The notes below the pieces were generated by a model, which was not told the DNA's origin, ran no database searches, and saw only the letters and a program-made list of their open reading frames with translations. Positions 14,335-27,717 of a stretch of 64,000 bases of DNA are shown piece by piece (the first letter of the stretch is position 1; every line of letters starts with the position of its first letter). Source of the stretch: Sindora glabra (Eukaryota; Streptophyta; Magnoliopsida; Fabales; Fabaceae). The DNA is taken from NCBI GenBank assembly GCA_020226215.1, contig CM035227.1, positions 19,781,866-19,845,865 of the forward strand. The letters run 5' to 3'. The translations under genes and the position numbers were made by a program.

Positions 14335-16390
14335 CGAGGCCTTCTTTAGTGAGGTAAGCTAATACACTAACTTGGTCGTCTAATATATTATAATAAGCAT
14401 CCAGTGGTGCTTATAATATTATTAATATCAAAGTAAGATAACTAATGAAAAATATAACTAAATATAAAGTAATCATCTTTGTGCCCATATACCCTTTGTA
14501 TAGTGATGTCATGTAGCATTATCACTTCTTATCTACTAATATGGTTATGTTTATGTATTTGTAGCATTTCTTAAGCATGTTCCCCACCTACTAAGTGAAA
14601 AATGGATTTAGGAAATTAATTCCATAACTTTAGTAACATAGTACAAATACCTTTTTTTTTATAATGCATGAGCTTAATTTCATAATGTTTAATATGTACA
14701 AAAAAATGGAAGACTTGAAGGATAAAGATGAATGCACCTAATCCAATTCTCCATGTAACTAACATCTAGCTCCTTGATGTTCAAAAGTTGCATGATGAAC
14801 TTTTTGGATAGGTTAATGTCAGATTTGTGTCCTAAGATCTTGTATCTCATATGTAATAAATGATATCTGTTTTATGCATCCTATCTATATTAGATTGGAG
14901 CTTCTACTAAGATTTATCTTTTTCTAAAGGGTTACTAAGGATGAGTTGTCAAATTCTTTAATTCTTTGGACTTTCCATCATTATTTTAGTCTACCTTTGG
15001 GGACCTTTTACTTGTTTCTCTTAGGGAATATGTATTTGACTATAAATAAAGGAAAATCTCATCTTTGTGCATGATGTAATCAATGCCTTTAATTAAGCTA
15101 TATAAGTGAGAATTACTTATGCTATCATAGTCAACTCATTAATCGGTAATGGCATTTTAGTTATACCTTTCTTAATAATGTTTACCATAACCTTATATTA
15201 GTCCTTTGATGATGCAAAAGTATGGAGCATATAGTTTAGGAAAACCATGCCCATTACCACTTGCTTAACAAAAAATCCTACAATCATAAGTAGACATTTA
15301 TGTCCACCTTATAAGGATAAATAAACTAGTTGATTAGTATTAATGTAAAATTATAATATTATTAAAAGTATCCAATAACAAGCATTTAAGTGATAAGCAT
15401 TTATCTAAGGTGGTTAGGTGAAGAGGTTAAGGTTAATAGAGCAGTAACTACCCTATTATGTCATAAGGGTTTTTATTCATACCTCATCCTTCTTATATAA
15501 ATAGTGGTTGGTCTTATATCCTTCATCTCCTTTATAAATTCTTTTTTCACTTTCTTTGTTACCTCAACTATGATCAGTGTCTTTAGTTCCTTAATATCTT
15601 TATTAGACAATTCTATAGTGTAAAGATAAATTGAAGCTCTAAAGTAGGCTTTAAGGATTACTAATCCTTTAACACCTTTAATACATTCATGATGCTTTCA
15701 AGTTCCTAAAGGAACAGTTAATGTGTCCATCCTCCCTTGTGCTTGAAACTTTCTTAATAAGGTTTAATGCATCAGCTCATCCTAGCATAATATATTTAAA
15801 CACGATTAGTGATGTCCTGATAATTGAACAACATACATTGTGATTGATGAATAAAATAATAACATTACTCATTATTCACTTAGCAACATATCAACTCTCA
15901 TCAATTGTGTATTTACCTTGATTGTTAACTTTGGCTCTTACTTGTAAATCATGTTATGGTATAGGGGAACAAAGGTAGATACTTGATTATTAGGTTGATT
16001 AGCAACTTGAGTCTTTTTGTTTATAAGATCCTCCTTGAATTTCTTGTACTTACCTTAAGATATCCTATGCTTGTAAGTTTTTTTGGCTTAGTTCATCTTA
16101 ATCTTTTCACTTTAGGCTTGTTGCAAAAAAATAAACAAGTGATAAGAAGATGCATTCATTGCTTTTAGTGGAATAAAAATAATAATGAGATAACCACATT
16201 TACCTAAAATCCCTTCCTTTTACATATTTTTATAAAGTTTACCCACATTTCAGACTAATCTAATAATATTTTTCAAAAGGTCATTCACTGCCCTTTCTTT
16301 TATCAAAGGTGTAGTCCTTAGCCAAATTATGCTTAAAGTCTCACCATCTTTTACTTACCCTTTACAAATAAAGGTATCCCAAGGTGCACT
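14335..16390. other. Non-coding, repeat-like; no domain recognised
   Basis: Less extreme in AT content than its flanks and lacking simple repeats, so it may be the eroded inside of a transposon. The longest open frame (15983-16168) is hydrophobic and matches nothing I know. No gene is supported. Confidence 0.4.
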
Positions 16391-18214
16391 TCTTAGCCTA
16401 ACACACCTAAATCAGATCAATTTTTATAATTTTGATCAATTTAGGTCAGGTTATAGGGTTACACTGGGTTAGGAAAAAAGGAAAACTAGGTTAGTATGGG
16501 TAGGCCGGGTTATAGTTTGGGAGCCAACTAGACCCGTACCTGCCCAATACCATTAGCCTTTATTTTTTTAATCCCATATAACTTAATATGACATCGTTTT
16601 GGTGATACAGATATGATGTTATTTAGGTTCCAATATAAAGTAAAGCCATAAAGGAAACTTTAGCACATCTTTTCACTTCTTTCGTTTCAGACTCTCTTCT
16701 CTCATCCCCCTTTAAAAAAACCCTATTAAAGCTCTATACCTATGTACACCTCTCGACCTTTGCTTAAACTGAAGCTTCTCGACTTTCGTTTATGGTCACA
16801 TTGAATTCGCTATCAGCAGAACCATCATGATATGGTGATGCTGGTGGATCTTTTGTTGTTTCATGGATAAATTAAATAAAAGAGGAAGGTAATGAGTTCT
16901 AGCCATCAAGTCTTAGTTTTAAAGAAAGAATATGACAACTTTTTTATTTTGTACAACTTCTTAATTTTTCCTGTTCCTCAATAATTCTTCTTTCCTACTT
17001 GTAGCTGGATCCTTCAGATTATTTGTCCTACAATTAATCATCAATCACTTATATCTTGTTTTGGGCTCCATCAGTATGTAGTTATGTCCACCATGAAGAC
17101 CATCAAGCTAGAATTTCAGAGGCTTTACTGACTCTATAAGCTCACAGTTAAATCAACTTGAATTTAATTAATGATATAAATGGATTCGCATAATTTTAAT
17201 TAATTACATTTAAATTAAATAGTAATATCTATATATGAGATCAACTTGTATTTGATTAATGATATGAATTAATTCACAGAATCTTAATTAACAACATATG
17301 AATCATTTTATATAATTAAGTTGAAATTTAAATTAACAAAATAATAATCAAATCAAATATAATTTTTTACTTTTTCTAAGGAATAAATAAGATATTATAT
17401 GACGATAATTATAATAAAAATAAAAAATTATTAATAATTAATTGTGAGAAGAATTAAATTAGTAATCTAAAATGAAAATAAAAAATTAAGAATTAAGAAT
17501 TAATTTATTTGATAGAAGAGAAGTCAATCAGGCAAATTCAATTTGTATTTAAATAATTGTAATGATGTAATACAAATGGATTTACATAATGTTAATTGAT
17601 AACATTTAAATTAAAGGATAATACTTAAAGATAAGATATATTTGTATTTGATTTGATTAATGATATAAAGGTAAATTTTATGGTTTATCTAGAATCTTAA
17701 AATTTGGAATGATATGATATTTTTTAAAATTATCATATTAATATTGTTTATATTTATGTTCTCTTATGCCACAACTTGTTAAAAGCCCTGTGACAATTTA
17801 TGGCAATATTCATGGGCAATTTCATGATCTTGCTAAACTTGTTTCAAATTGGAAAAAGCATAAAATGAAAAATTAAGGATGAAACACTTAAACGAAATAT
17901 TGCTCCATATACTTGGACAATCAAATAGCTTCAGATTTTATGTAGTTTGTATTTTTTTCTAGAATTATTGAATAGTTTGCATTATTAAAAAAAGCTTAGT
18001 TTTAGTTGAGGGCTAATGCTAATAATTAATTCAAAGAAGCCTATCATAATCTGACCCAACCTATATGCACCCACTTAACCTACCATGACCCAAAAAATCA
18101 TAGGTTCCCTGAAGATTTGCGGGGAAATAGGCTTGAAATTTAAGGCCCAATATGTTCATGGGTGGGTTATTTAATTATACAGACCGAGTCTGGCTCAGCC
18201 CATGGACACTTCTA
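16390..18214. mobile_element. hAT-like block with a more complex internal island
   Basis: The right end reads GCCCATGGACACTTCTA (18198-18214). On the other strand this is TAGAAGTGTCCATGGGC, the style of many plant hAT MITE ends. Inside both arms are GGGTTAGG/GGTCAGGTT-type words typical of those elements (16445-16530 and 18050-18190). Between them, about 16660-17160 is less AT-rich and not repeat-like. A clear left end and 8-bp target duplication were not found, so the limits are approximate. Confidence 0.35.
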
Positions 18215-18959
18215 CTTGCAAAATATATTTTCTATACCCTTTAGGCATACTAAAAGTAGTTTATAAGGCAATGTATACATAAATAACACTTACACATATG
18301 TAATTCAAAGAGAATATTATCCACATGAAAAATATGAAATAGAGATGAGTATTAAGGTTCTTTGCAAATATATCTTGCTAGATGTTCTCCTTGATATCTT
18401 TTAGCACTTAGTGCTATTTCTTAATGACAAAGGGCATTTTAGTGTGTGCCATTATCCTAATATAACTGTTGAAATCTATTATACCCAGCCATATGCTTAG
18501 CCCTTGTCATTGAATTTTACTCTTAATTTTCATCCTTTAATGTGCTTGATAATCATATCCTTTATAATGGCAAGACCTTTAGTGCCTTTCTTTTTGTTAC
18601 CACCTTTATTAGAACCAAAATCTATGTTTATCATAACCCTAACTTAATCATAATTAGGTAAAACTCATTATCCAACTTCCATCAGATTAATCTAATTTAT
18701 TTACCTTAATCCTAATTAATTAGTTAAAATATATAATAAAAGGAAATAGGTAACAATGACGAAGAATGGAGACTTCATCTCTCATCCAAATAAAGCTTGT
18801 AATATAGATAAGAAAATTAGAAATGTTTGTATTTCTCCTAAGATAAGGGTAAGCTAACCTTTCTACATAAAGATGTATGTTTAATTTAAGATTTCTTATA
18901 CTTATAGTCTATATATAAAATAAGGCTCAAAATTTACTAACCTACCAAAATATTTGGTG
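18215..18959. other. Intergenic, no gene seen
   Basis: No coding frame or transposon end recognised. Texture resembles 14335-16390, so the two may be one older repeat split by the hAT-like block. Confidence 0.35.
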
Positions 18960-20480
18960 CTATTGATGTATAAGATTTTATTTATATTAATTAGTATTAT
19001 AGATGTGTAAGATTTTATTTATATTATTTCTCCCTATTTTATATCTCTTAGTGCATTATGTATGCTTAATTTTATAGAATTTACTTTATTATATAATTTA
19101 GAATTAGTTTTATAATGATTTAAAGTTATTCAATTAATGCTAAATTTTTACATTATTCTAAATTTTTAGTTATATCTTAAGTTTTAAATATTAGATTAGG
19201 GTAATCTTTATATCATTTGAAAAGTTAAAAAAGCTCTACAATTTTTAAGTTTTGGTCAAAGTTCAATTTAAATATTTAAAAGGTCTAATTTAGTCGAGAA
19301 TTTAAAGCTATATTTCTGCCCAAGTTGAGCCAATTTTGATTTTTGGACCATATCTAGAGTTCTAAAGGTCTAATTAAGGTGAAACCAGTATCTAAAGTTT
19401 CATAAGACTTGATCCTATAAATTTCATATTTGAAGCTTAGTGAAATTATATAGTTTTAATGAACTTACATTGGATAAAAGTCAAATATATAAGATTTCAT
19501 TATGTAATCCTAGGAGGCCTATTATATTAGTCCATTAGGTTTTAAAAGTTAGCAAATCAGATAAAGGTTATGCCTCCAAAAGTAAGAACATTTTTACATC
19601 TACATAGTTTAGCAAAAATATTAAATAATTTTTCTCTCTTTTCCAAATTTCTTATTCTTTAGCTATGAAAGGCCAAATTTTTGATTAATTTAAGGATTTT
19701 GAGGCTTATCTCTATTTGAATTATGAAATCTTAATTTGCAATGTTAATTTCTTTTAATTAATTTTTCTCTTTCCCTTATTCTTTGTGGTGATTGCTTGAA
19801 ATGCAAGAGTTAAATGCTAATTTCGTATAATTTGTATTCAATCTTGTAATTTATAATATTTATCTATTTTTATGTTTAATTATGGTTAGTTAATCATGAT
19901 TTTTCATATGGAAATAGAGGATTGAGAGATTAAATAAGAGATTTTTAGTTTAATCCTTCAATTTAATTGAATTTTATTTTTAAATTAATTTCAATCTAAC
20001 TTTATAGATTATAATAATTGCTTAATTCTACTAATCTTAATTGATCAAATTTTAAATGGTCATCTAGTGCAAAATTCATGAATTATTATAAGGATTCTAA
20101 ATGATTCAAAGTTAAAAAATTAATTAAAATTATCAAATGTTTATTTTTATGATTAATCCAAAATAAAGCTCTTAAATCCTTGGATTAATTATTTACCTAT
20201 ATTGATTCTTTTATCTTTTTACATTACTTTTGTTTAATTTCAATTGAAAACCTCCCCAATTACATTTTGTTTCTATCAATTATATCTTATTTACTTTCTT
20301 GCATCCTATATTGTTTCAATTCTATTTGCATTTTATTTAATTTTGTTTCTATATTCTTTTTACATTTTATTTGTATTTTGTTTGTTAGTACATCATTGAG
20401 AAAGGATAATATCAAGTAAATCAATAGGGGTTTGACTTGAAATTTTTTTATCAATCTATAATATCTAATTTTGGTGTGTT
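18960..20480 (+). mobile_element. Possible decayed LTR (gypsy type)
   Basis: Opens with two copies of a 25-nt unit (18965-18989 and 19002-19026, differing at one base). It ends near GGTGTGTTATGACAC at about 20474, which is the way some plant gypsy LTRs finish. Phrases such as GTTCTAAAGGTCTAATTAAGG around 19355 fit LTR-like non-coding DNA. The call rests on style, not on a paired LTR or coding remains. Confidence 0.28.
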
Positions 20481-22748
20481 ATGACACGCATTAGCTACCA
20501 AACCATACTAGAAAGCATGCTAACAATCCTAGCTCTAAAGAAATGATGGTGGTAAAGGCTCAACTCGTATTTTTGTGAAATAAAATATAGAAAAGTAAAT
20601 TCAAGATTTAATAAAAAATATTCCAAAAAAAATAAATACAATAATATAATAATCTTATCCATTAGATTATCCTTATGTAAGGCTTAATACATAAAACATT
20701 CACATTTTTCAATTTATACTTAAATAGCCATAAAAGGCTCAAACATAACCATATTAATGCCATAATATCACAGTGATATAGCCAATGAGATCTAAATCTC
20801 ATAACACATTATAAACCAATTAAATATAAAACATATATATCTACCATTTACCCTTAGATTAGCTTTATATCTTTCACACCTTTTCCATCCTTATCCATCT
20901 AAGGCCATCTTTATACCTTTCTCACCTAATATTAAGAATTAGTCATCTAGTGTTCACAATACCCCTTAGTCATCCAGTGTTCATAATGCCTTTTTAACAT
21001 TTCTCAATTCATAATTCATTCAAAACTTTCATTTCTCATGTCAGGCCATAAACTATACTCATCACATTAGCTCAACAACACCATGCCTTAATTCATAGCC
21101 ACACCATATGTTTCATTGCATAACAACAACATAAACTTGTTCACATTATGTATTTTATCATCATATGCAATATACAGTATTACCACAATATCATAATACT
21201 TTAACTAACTTTTGAATCACTGTATTTCTTAAGGAACATTCATATTTTCAAAATCTCAAACATCATATACTTCTTTGTATGGTCACATAATTCAATTATT
21301 TTTATTAATGATATCTGTGTGTATATGTGTATATATATATTTACTCATCTTAGTTTTGACTCTTGAATGATATTTTATAAGTAACTTAAGATCTAAAAAT
21401 TAGTTGCCCATGAACTTTATTTATATAAAAAAAAGAACCAAATGGCTTTTTATGGATTAGTTTTTTACTTAAAATGGTTAAAGTTTAGAGGTATTATGCC
21501 TTTTGTAAAATTAACTTAAAAATTTAATTTTTCATAATTTTGAATTTTTTATCTTTATCTACTATTTTAGTGATATATCAAAATATACATAAGGAATTAA
21601 TGTGAAACTAGTTTAAAGTAGACTTAATTACTTTTTTAAAAATATATGATTTGGTAAAAATAGAGGTAAGATGACAAAGTTATGACCTTCCAAAGTTAAC
21701 ATAACAATTCTATCCCAGCATAGTCGATTATATAGCCGACTATAAAGGTCTAGAGAATAATTATGGTACTCATAGTCAATTATTAGCACCTAGAGAGGCC
21801 CTATTGGCTTTAAGCCTACCATATAGTCAATTATGAAGTTCTAAAGGTTACATATGACTATATAGTTAATTATGGACTTGAATTCTACAGATTTCTTATG
21901 AAGTTACTGTTCATCCACCCTTAAATTCATCTAACTCATGTAATTCATGTTAAATCTTAACCAAGCCATAAATGTCATTAAATACCATTTTTAAATATCA
22001 AGACCCATCATGCAATCTATCCATTTAATACATCCAAATGTCATTTTCAAGCATGATCATTATTTTGCTATAAAAGCAATAAAATTCATTAAAACAACAA
22101 TTTAAGTAGAAGATTTAGTGAAATACTACTCACATAGTGTGGAAAAAGATGTTAGAAGGTCAAATTTGATATTTTTTAAACCTAATCACGTCAAAATCAA
22201 AGTTTCCTAGTTAAGGTTTCCAAATTTCTCTTTGAAACCAAAATAGCCCTAATTCTTCATCAACCTAAAAGAAAATAAGGTGACAATTAAGTAAGGATAA
22301 TATTCTTACTTTGATTGGATAAAGAATTTGAAGGAAATTAACCTTTTTCCTTGTTAAATTGAGGAGAGGAAGAAATTATGAGAGTTTTGGATGATGGTTA
22401 AGAAATTTAGAACAAAGAAAGGAGGTTGATTTTAGGACATAAAAATGAGAAAAAGTGCATAGGGACACTTTTCAAAATGTTCTCTAAATCTTTTTAATAC
22501 TTACATACTCACTTTTAACAACTTAAAACATTATACTTTAATACTTTACTGAACTTTTCTTAAATCCTTATCCTAAGATTTGCTAAAGCATCAACTTTTA
22601 TTTTGTACCATAATTCATTTATATCTATTCACTTATTTTTTTTATATATATCATTTTTTGTTTCAACTTAAAGGCATACTAGATATTCTAATTATTCTTC
22701 TCGCCATAAAAAATTCTAGTCCATTATATTTTGAAAAGGGTGTAATAA
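20466..22748 (+). mobile_element. Second decayed long-LTR-like block
   Basis: Starts TGTTATGACACGC and ends near AAGGGTGTAATAA. Its layout parallels 11855-14334: a CTCACATAGTGTGGAA word (22128) matches CTCACCTAGTATGGAA (13704), followed by purine-rich GAGGAGAGGAAGAAATTATG (22361). A perfect-stem palindrome ATAGTCG...CGACTAT lies at 21720-21743. Overall identity to the first block is low by eye, so they look like different members of one superfamily rather than the two LTRs of one insertion. Confidence 0.33.
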
Positions 22749-24510
22749 TTTTGCTTTCATTTAAAGAGTTATAATAAAAGTAACATAAATATTTAAATTA
22801 TATGTCATGCAACATCTGATAAGTTTTTAAGCATATACATGCGATAACTTAAATAATGAGGAATGATTGAAAATTATTTAATCATATTTAATTCGATTAT
22901 AAAAATAAACTTTACCCTTAATAAATTGAAATTGATTCCTAACAAAGCCATAACTATAAGAACTTTTTATTATTTTAGGTTGTTATTAATTAAATTTTAT
23001 TATTTTTATGAAAATTATATTAATATATGTAACTCAAATTTGTAACTGAATTATTATTAAGTGATTTAATGAGTTTTAGTCTACCTTTTAGATATACCAT
23101 TTTATTAAGAATGTGATGTACCTTATTAAGGTAAAGTCGGTGTAAAGCCTGTTATTGAATTTATGATAGGTAAACTTATTTAAAGTTTATTGATATGAGG
23201 CTAGGTTCCCTTTTCACATATAAAGCTATCAAATGTAAAGGAAGGGAAGGCCTGGATCTCCTAATATGCATTTGTATATTGATGATTTCTTTTGAAGATT
23301 ATTGTAATTAAATCAAAAGGCATGTAATCCTAATTTCTCTTTTGGTTTTAATTCATAAAAATTTATAGTTTTAGATTTGATATGAAGATCTTGTTAAATG
23401 TTTAAAATTTCTTATAACAACAACATTGAAAATTACTCTAAAAATGTAGCATTCAAGCAAAAATAATATTTTTAAAAATTAGAGCACAAAATAGGATATA
23501 TCTTCAGGTACACAACTCTTCTTGTTAAATAACAAGCTTAAACCATGTTCACAACCATTGAAGAGTAATTCTAAAACAAAGAATAAAAACTTTTCAATAA
23601 TATAAGATAATGCTATCTATTTAACCCCGAAGACCATAACCTAAACCCAAACCCAAAATGCTTATAAAGCATAAGAGAATAAGAGAAAACACTTCAAATA
23701 ATGTAAAGTAGATGCTTAAAGATGGTAGAACAATAACACTACACAATTATTGTACAAATGCTAGAGAAAATGGAATTGAAAGCATGGATAAATGAAGAGC
23801 AAATTATCATACAAATGAAGTTTGTTTGTGATTTTGAGAAATAAAGACAAGGATATGCTAGTAGTAGCACTTTTCGTGTTGGTTATGAATAAATAACATA
23901 AAATTTTCCACATCAATCATTATGAAAATTGATGTCTAATATTCGATACATAATTATAAAAGTATCACTTTGTGCAAATTTTTAATGTCAATTTTCTATA
24001 AGAATTGATGTTTATATCGGTTGTCTATAAGAATCAATGTCTAATATTTAGCTTTATCTTCAAATCTAATTATTCACTTTCATTTTCAACGTTGAGTTTC
24101 CAATAACTAACGTAATAAATTATAATTTTCTAACTATGTTGGTTTGTACTAAACAATTGATGTGGAAAACTATAATTTAAAAAAAGAAGTTAATTTTTCT
24201 TAAGTGTTGTTATAATCAATGGTTATCATTTTATATTTAAATAATAAAAAAATATCATATATCACAATAAAACATTATGTTAGAAATTTAAAATTTAAAA
24301 TATAACAAAGATCAAATTAATATATTATATTACAATAAAACTATAATTTTCTTTAAAAAAAAAGAACCCTTACTTAGACATTGTTATAATCAATAGTTAC
24401 CATTTTACATGTTGAATAATAAATTTATCATAATAAAATGTTATATTATAAATTTATAATTTAAAATATAATAAAGATCGAATGAATGTACTATATTACA
24501 ATAAAGCAAT
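22749..24510. other. Intergenic; AATTGATGT-type short repeats near 23930-24170
   Basis: No gene seen. Around 23930-24170 the words AATTGATGT, ATCAATGTC and ACATCAAT recur in both orientations just outside the CACTA element at 24511. They may be subterminal repeats of another eroded CACTA copy, but no terminus was located. Confidence 0.35.
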
Positions 24511-26431
24511 CACTATAATAAATTATCATTTGTGTCATGGTTAAAATTATGGCATAAAATTAAAATTTTCATAGATGTGTTATTTAACCACAAGAATACT
24601 AGTTGGATAGACACATAACATAAGTGATGTGGCAAGAAAATTTCACAAAAAAGAAGATTTCATGGTATAAATGATTTTTTTTCATAAGTTTACCCATGAA
24701 TAATAGTTAATTTTAGCTATAAATACAAATGTAGTTAGAAAGATACATTCATAGTTAGTAACTTATATTGCTATAAATAGAATCATGGTAAATAAAATAA
24801 AATAAAATTGCTAACAAACTAATATGACTAACTAAAATAATTTTTATATATTCAAACTAATTGATTACCCAATTGGTTTGACCAAGTGCTAGTTTGGCAT
24901 CTACTTTAGACATTTGTTGAAACTTGTTAATACTTTTAGCTCACATCTAATTAATGTAAATTATTGAACCCAATAAGAAAATTTTCTTTCTGGGAATAGC
25001 ATTTATGAAGAATCAAATATGAATATCTAAGTTAAGGAATATTAAACTTTACCATCACATCAATTTGTTTTTTTAAATATTATAATACAATATATTTTAT
25101 ACAATACTTTAATTAATCAGTTGGCTTGACAAATAAAAATATACTCATATGATACTAATTATATAATAATAAAATATAACCTAAATACATACATAATCTT
25201 AATCCATACTAAAAAATTTTATGACTTTATTTTGAAAATTATTTTTTATAAATTAAAACCCTGTTTGTTATCCATCATTAATTTTACTTGCATTAAATTT
25301 ATCTATTACAAATGTCTTATTCAATTTCATCTCTTAAAAATAATAAATTAGTTAATTTAGTCCCCTTGGTAGTATTTTTGTTAATAAGTTTATAATTATA
25401 GAAATAGAATGATTAAAATAATAAATAACATGATGAAATGGATACTTAAATTGTATGGAGTACTAAATCAATATAACTTACATTTGTGAAGAACCTAATA
25501 TAAAATGAAAATTTAGAATAACGAATTGGAAAAAATTAAAATATTAATTTTTAATAAAACTTTAAATATGTATTTTGAAGTATATATTATTTTACAAATA
25601 AATTTTTTGAATTTCCAATTAGTTATATATATAGACACACATAAACTTGCAAATCATATTTTTATATAATTTTTTTATTGATTATGATTACAATATGCAC
25701 AATTAAATTATTACAAAATAAATTCAATTCCAAAATAATATGTCTTTACATTAATTGTTGTTAATTAAGATTTTGTGAGATAAAAAAAATGAAAATTTTA
25801 CATCATTCAAGTATTTTATTTTTTTTCTAAAAATTTCATTAATAAAGATTGAATCATATGAAACATATATGCATATAAATTATAACTTTAAACTATCATA
25901 TATGTATATTTAAATTACTATAAATATAATACCTATTTTAGTCCTTCCTTTTTGCAAATTTTTGGCATCAATTTCAACCTTCACATATCATTTATATCTT
26001 ATTGTTGTCCTTTCATTTATCAAGTCATTAACTTGTGAATAGAAATACTTATAGATATACCAAATTAATCAAATTATTATTTATAAAAGATGAAATAGAT
26101 ACAAGTGAAAATATTAAAGAAGGACCAAAATGGGATTTTTGACTATTTTATATATACTACATTCTTAAATATAATTTGCTTAACATTTTTAAACATAATG
26201 ATTTATATTATATTAAATTATATATGATTTTACGTAATTTCTTATTTTTCATTGAAAGTTTCTTTAATATTACAATGATGAATATAAAACATGTTATTAG
26301 ATATAATTAATTTAATATTAATATAATATATATTCTATATTATTATATATAATAATATTATCGATTCCACCTCTTGATTTAGTTGATCTGACTATGACAC
26401 ATCTACTTTGCTAGTTCATCAAATGATTTAA

Positions 26432-26435
<4 letters not shown>

Positions 26436-26462
<27 letters not shown>
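26436..26462. repeat. (AT)n microsatellite
   Basis: Uninterrupted run of AT dinucleotides inside the right part of the CACTA element. Confidence 0.85.
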
Positions 26463-26464
26463 CA

Positions 26465-26660
26465 TAGGTAAAATTTTTCTACTTATTATATCATAACACA
26501 AGTGATACTTTGCTATAAGTAAAATTTTTCTATTTATATTATGACAAAAGCAGTATTTTGCTATAGATAAAGTGTTCTCATGACTTAATTGGTAGCATGA
26601 GTGACACTTCATTACAAATAAAGTTTTCTCACAACATAAATTTTTTAATTTTTTATACAT
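26465..26660. repeat. Subterminal repeat array of the CACTA element
   Basis: Three to four units built on TTGCTATAAGTAAA...TTTCT with an ATGACAxAAG/CATGAGTGA spacer repeat every 50-60 bases. An open minus-strand frame over them simply translates the repeat and is not a gene. Confidence 0.5.
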
Positions 26661-27143
26661 TCATTTGAAATTTATTAATCTCATGGCTAGAAATAAAACC
26701 AATATAATTTTTAAATTTTTGTGGCATGATTTATGGCATAAGTAATGATTTGTTATAGTAAATATACTAGATACATAAAAAACAAACATGATGAAGATAT
26801 TCCCATTTTCTGAATTAACTTTTTAACTCCTTATTGAATGTCGATTTACTAATGATTGATAATAATTAATGTAATAAAGATATTGTAGTTCTATAAATTA
26901 ATTTTTAATTAAAACTAATGTAATAAATTATTCTTATTTTAAAAAATGATATTATATTATTATATACGTTAATTTTTATGTACAACAAAACAAATATAAG
27001 CGAAGTACTTCTATAACTATCTTTCTCTTTTCCTTTTCATTTTCTCTCCTTATCTCACCTTCCTTCTTGAGTATCCAATCATAGGAGAAAATTTTTCTCC
27101 TTCATCCCTAAAGAGTCCCCAAGCTTTTCTTGTTCATTGGCTA

Positions 27144-27639
27144 TAGAGGTATATATAGGGTAGGCAACTTATCCAATCCAATAAAGTCAATTTAAAAAAA
27201 TATAGAGTTTGGGTTCTTTTTTTTAGCTCGATAGGCTTATTAGATTTTTTTTATGACCCAATTAACGATCAGGCCGAGCTAGAGCTAGAATAAAAAGGAA
27301 CGACTCAACTCAATTATATTAATTTTTTTTAATATAATTATATATTAAAAAATAATTATATCTAATTATTTTTAATATAAAAAATATTAATTTGATATAA
27401 TTAAATATTTTATATATTTAAGTATCATATTATTTTTTTAATGCATATTTTTTTATTTTAAAAATTGACTTTTTACTTAAAAAATAAAAAAATTAAGTAA
27501 TTGAGTTATCTAATTGAGTTTCGGACCACATATATTAAAAATCGAGTTAGGTCAGGCCGGACTCCAACAACAAATTTTTACTATTTGGCCTATCTAACCC
27601 AGCCTGAAACTTACCAAATCTGGTCTATGTACACCTCTA
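27144..27639. mobile_element. hAT-type MITE, 496 bp, with 8-bp target duplication
   Basis: Terminal inverted repeats begin TAGAGGTATATATAG on the left and TAGAGGTGTACATAG on the right when read on the minus strand. They are flanked by an exact 8-bp direct duplication ATTGGCTA (27136-27143 and 27640-27647). Inside the ends are GGCCGAGCTAGAGC- and CAGGCCGGACTC-type GC words common in hAT MITEs. The interior is AT-rich and non-coding, so an autonomous hAT element must have moved it. Confidence 0.8.
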
Positions 27640-27702
27640 ATTGGCTAAAAGTAAATATATATGTTATAATAATTATAGTATCCAACAATTTCCTTTTAAA
27701 AA

Positions 27703-27717
27703 GGGGGGGGGGGGGGG
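27703..27717 (+). repeat. 15-nt guanine tract
   Basis: An uninterrupted run of 15 G on the plus strand in otherwise AT-rich DNA. Confidence 0.85.

Larger units (their letters stand above)
24511..26760. mobile_element. Non-autonomous CACTA element with 3-bp target duplication
   Basis: The left end is CACTATAATAAATTATCA at 24511. The right end read on the minus strand is TACTATAACAAATCATTA, the same terminus with a few substitutions. Flanks carry the 3-bp direct repeat AAT (24508-24510 and 26761-26763), the duplication length diagnostic of CACTA elements. No transposase remains are visible in the 2.25 kb interior, and subterminal repeats lie inside the right end. The canonical CACTA/TAGTG right end has become TAGTA, so this copy is probably immobile. 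Confidence 0.6.

Noticed and set aside
11855..22748. One complete gypsy element with paired LTRs
   Set aside because: The two LTR-like blocks differ too much by eye, no primer-binding site or gag-pol motif lies between them, and other repeats interrupt the interval.
26403..26660. 85-residue minus-strand open frame
   Set aside because: It consists of CACTA subterminal repeat units plus an AT microsatellite, giving a repetitive peptide with no family.
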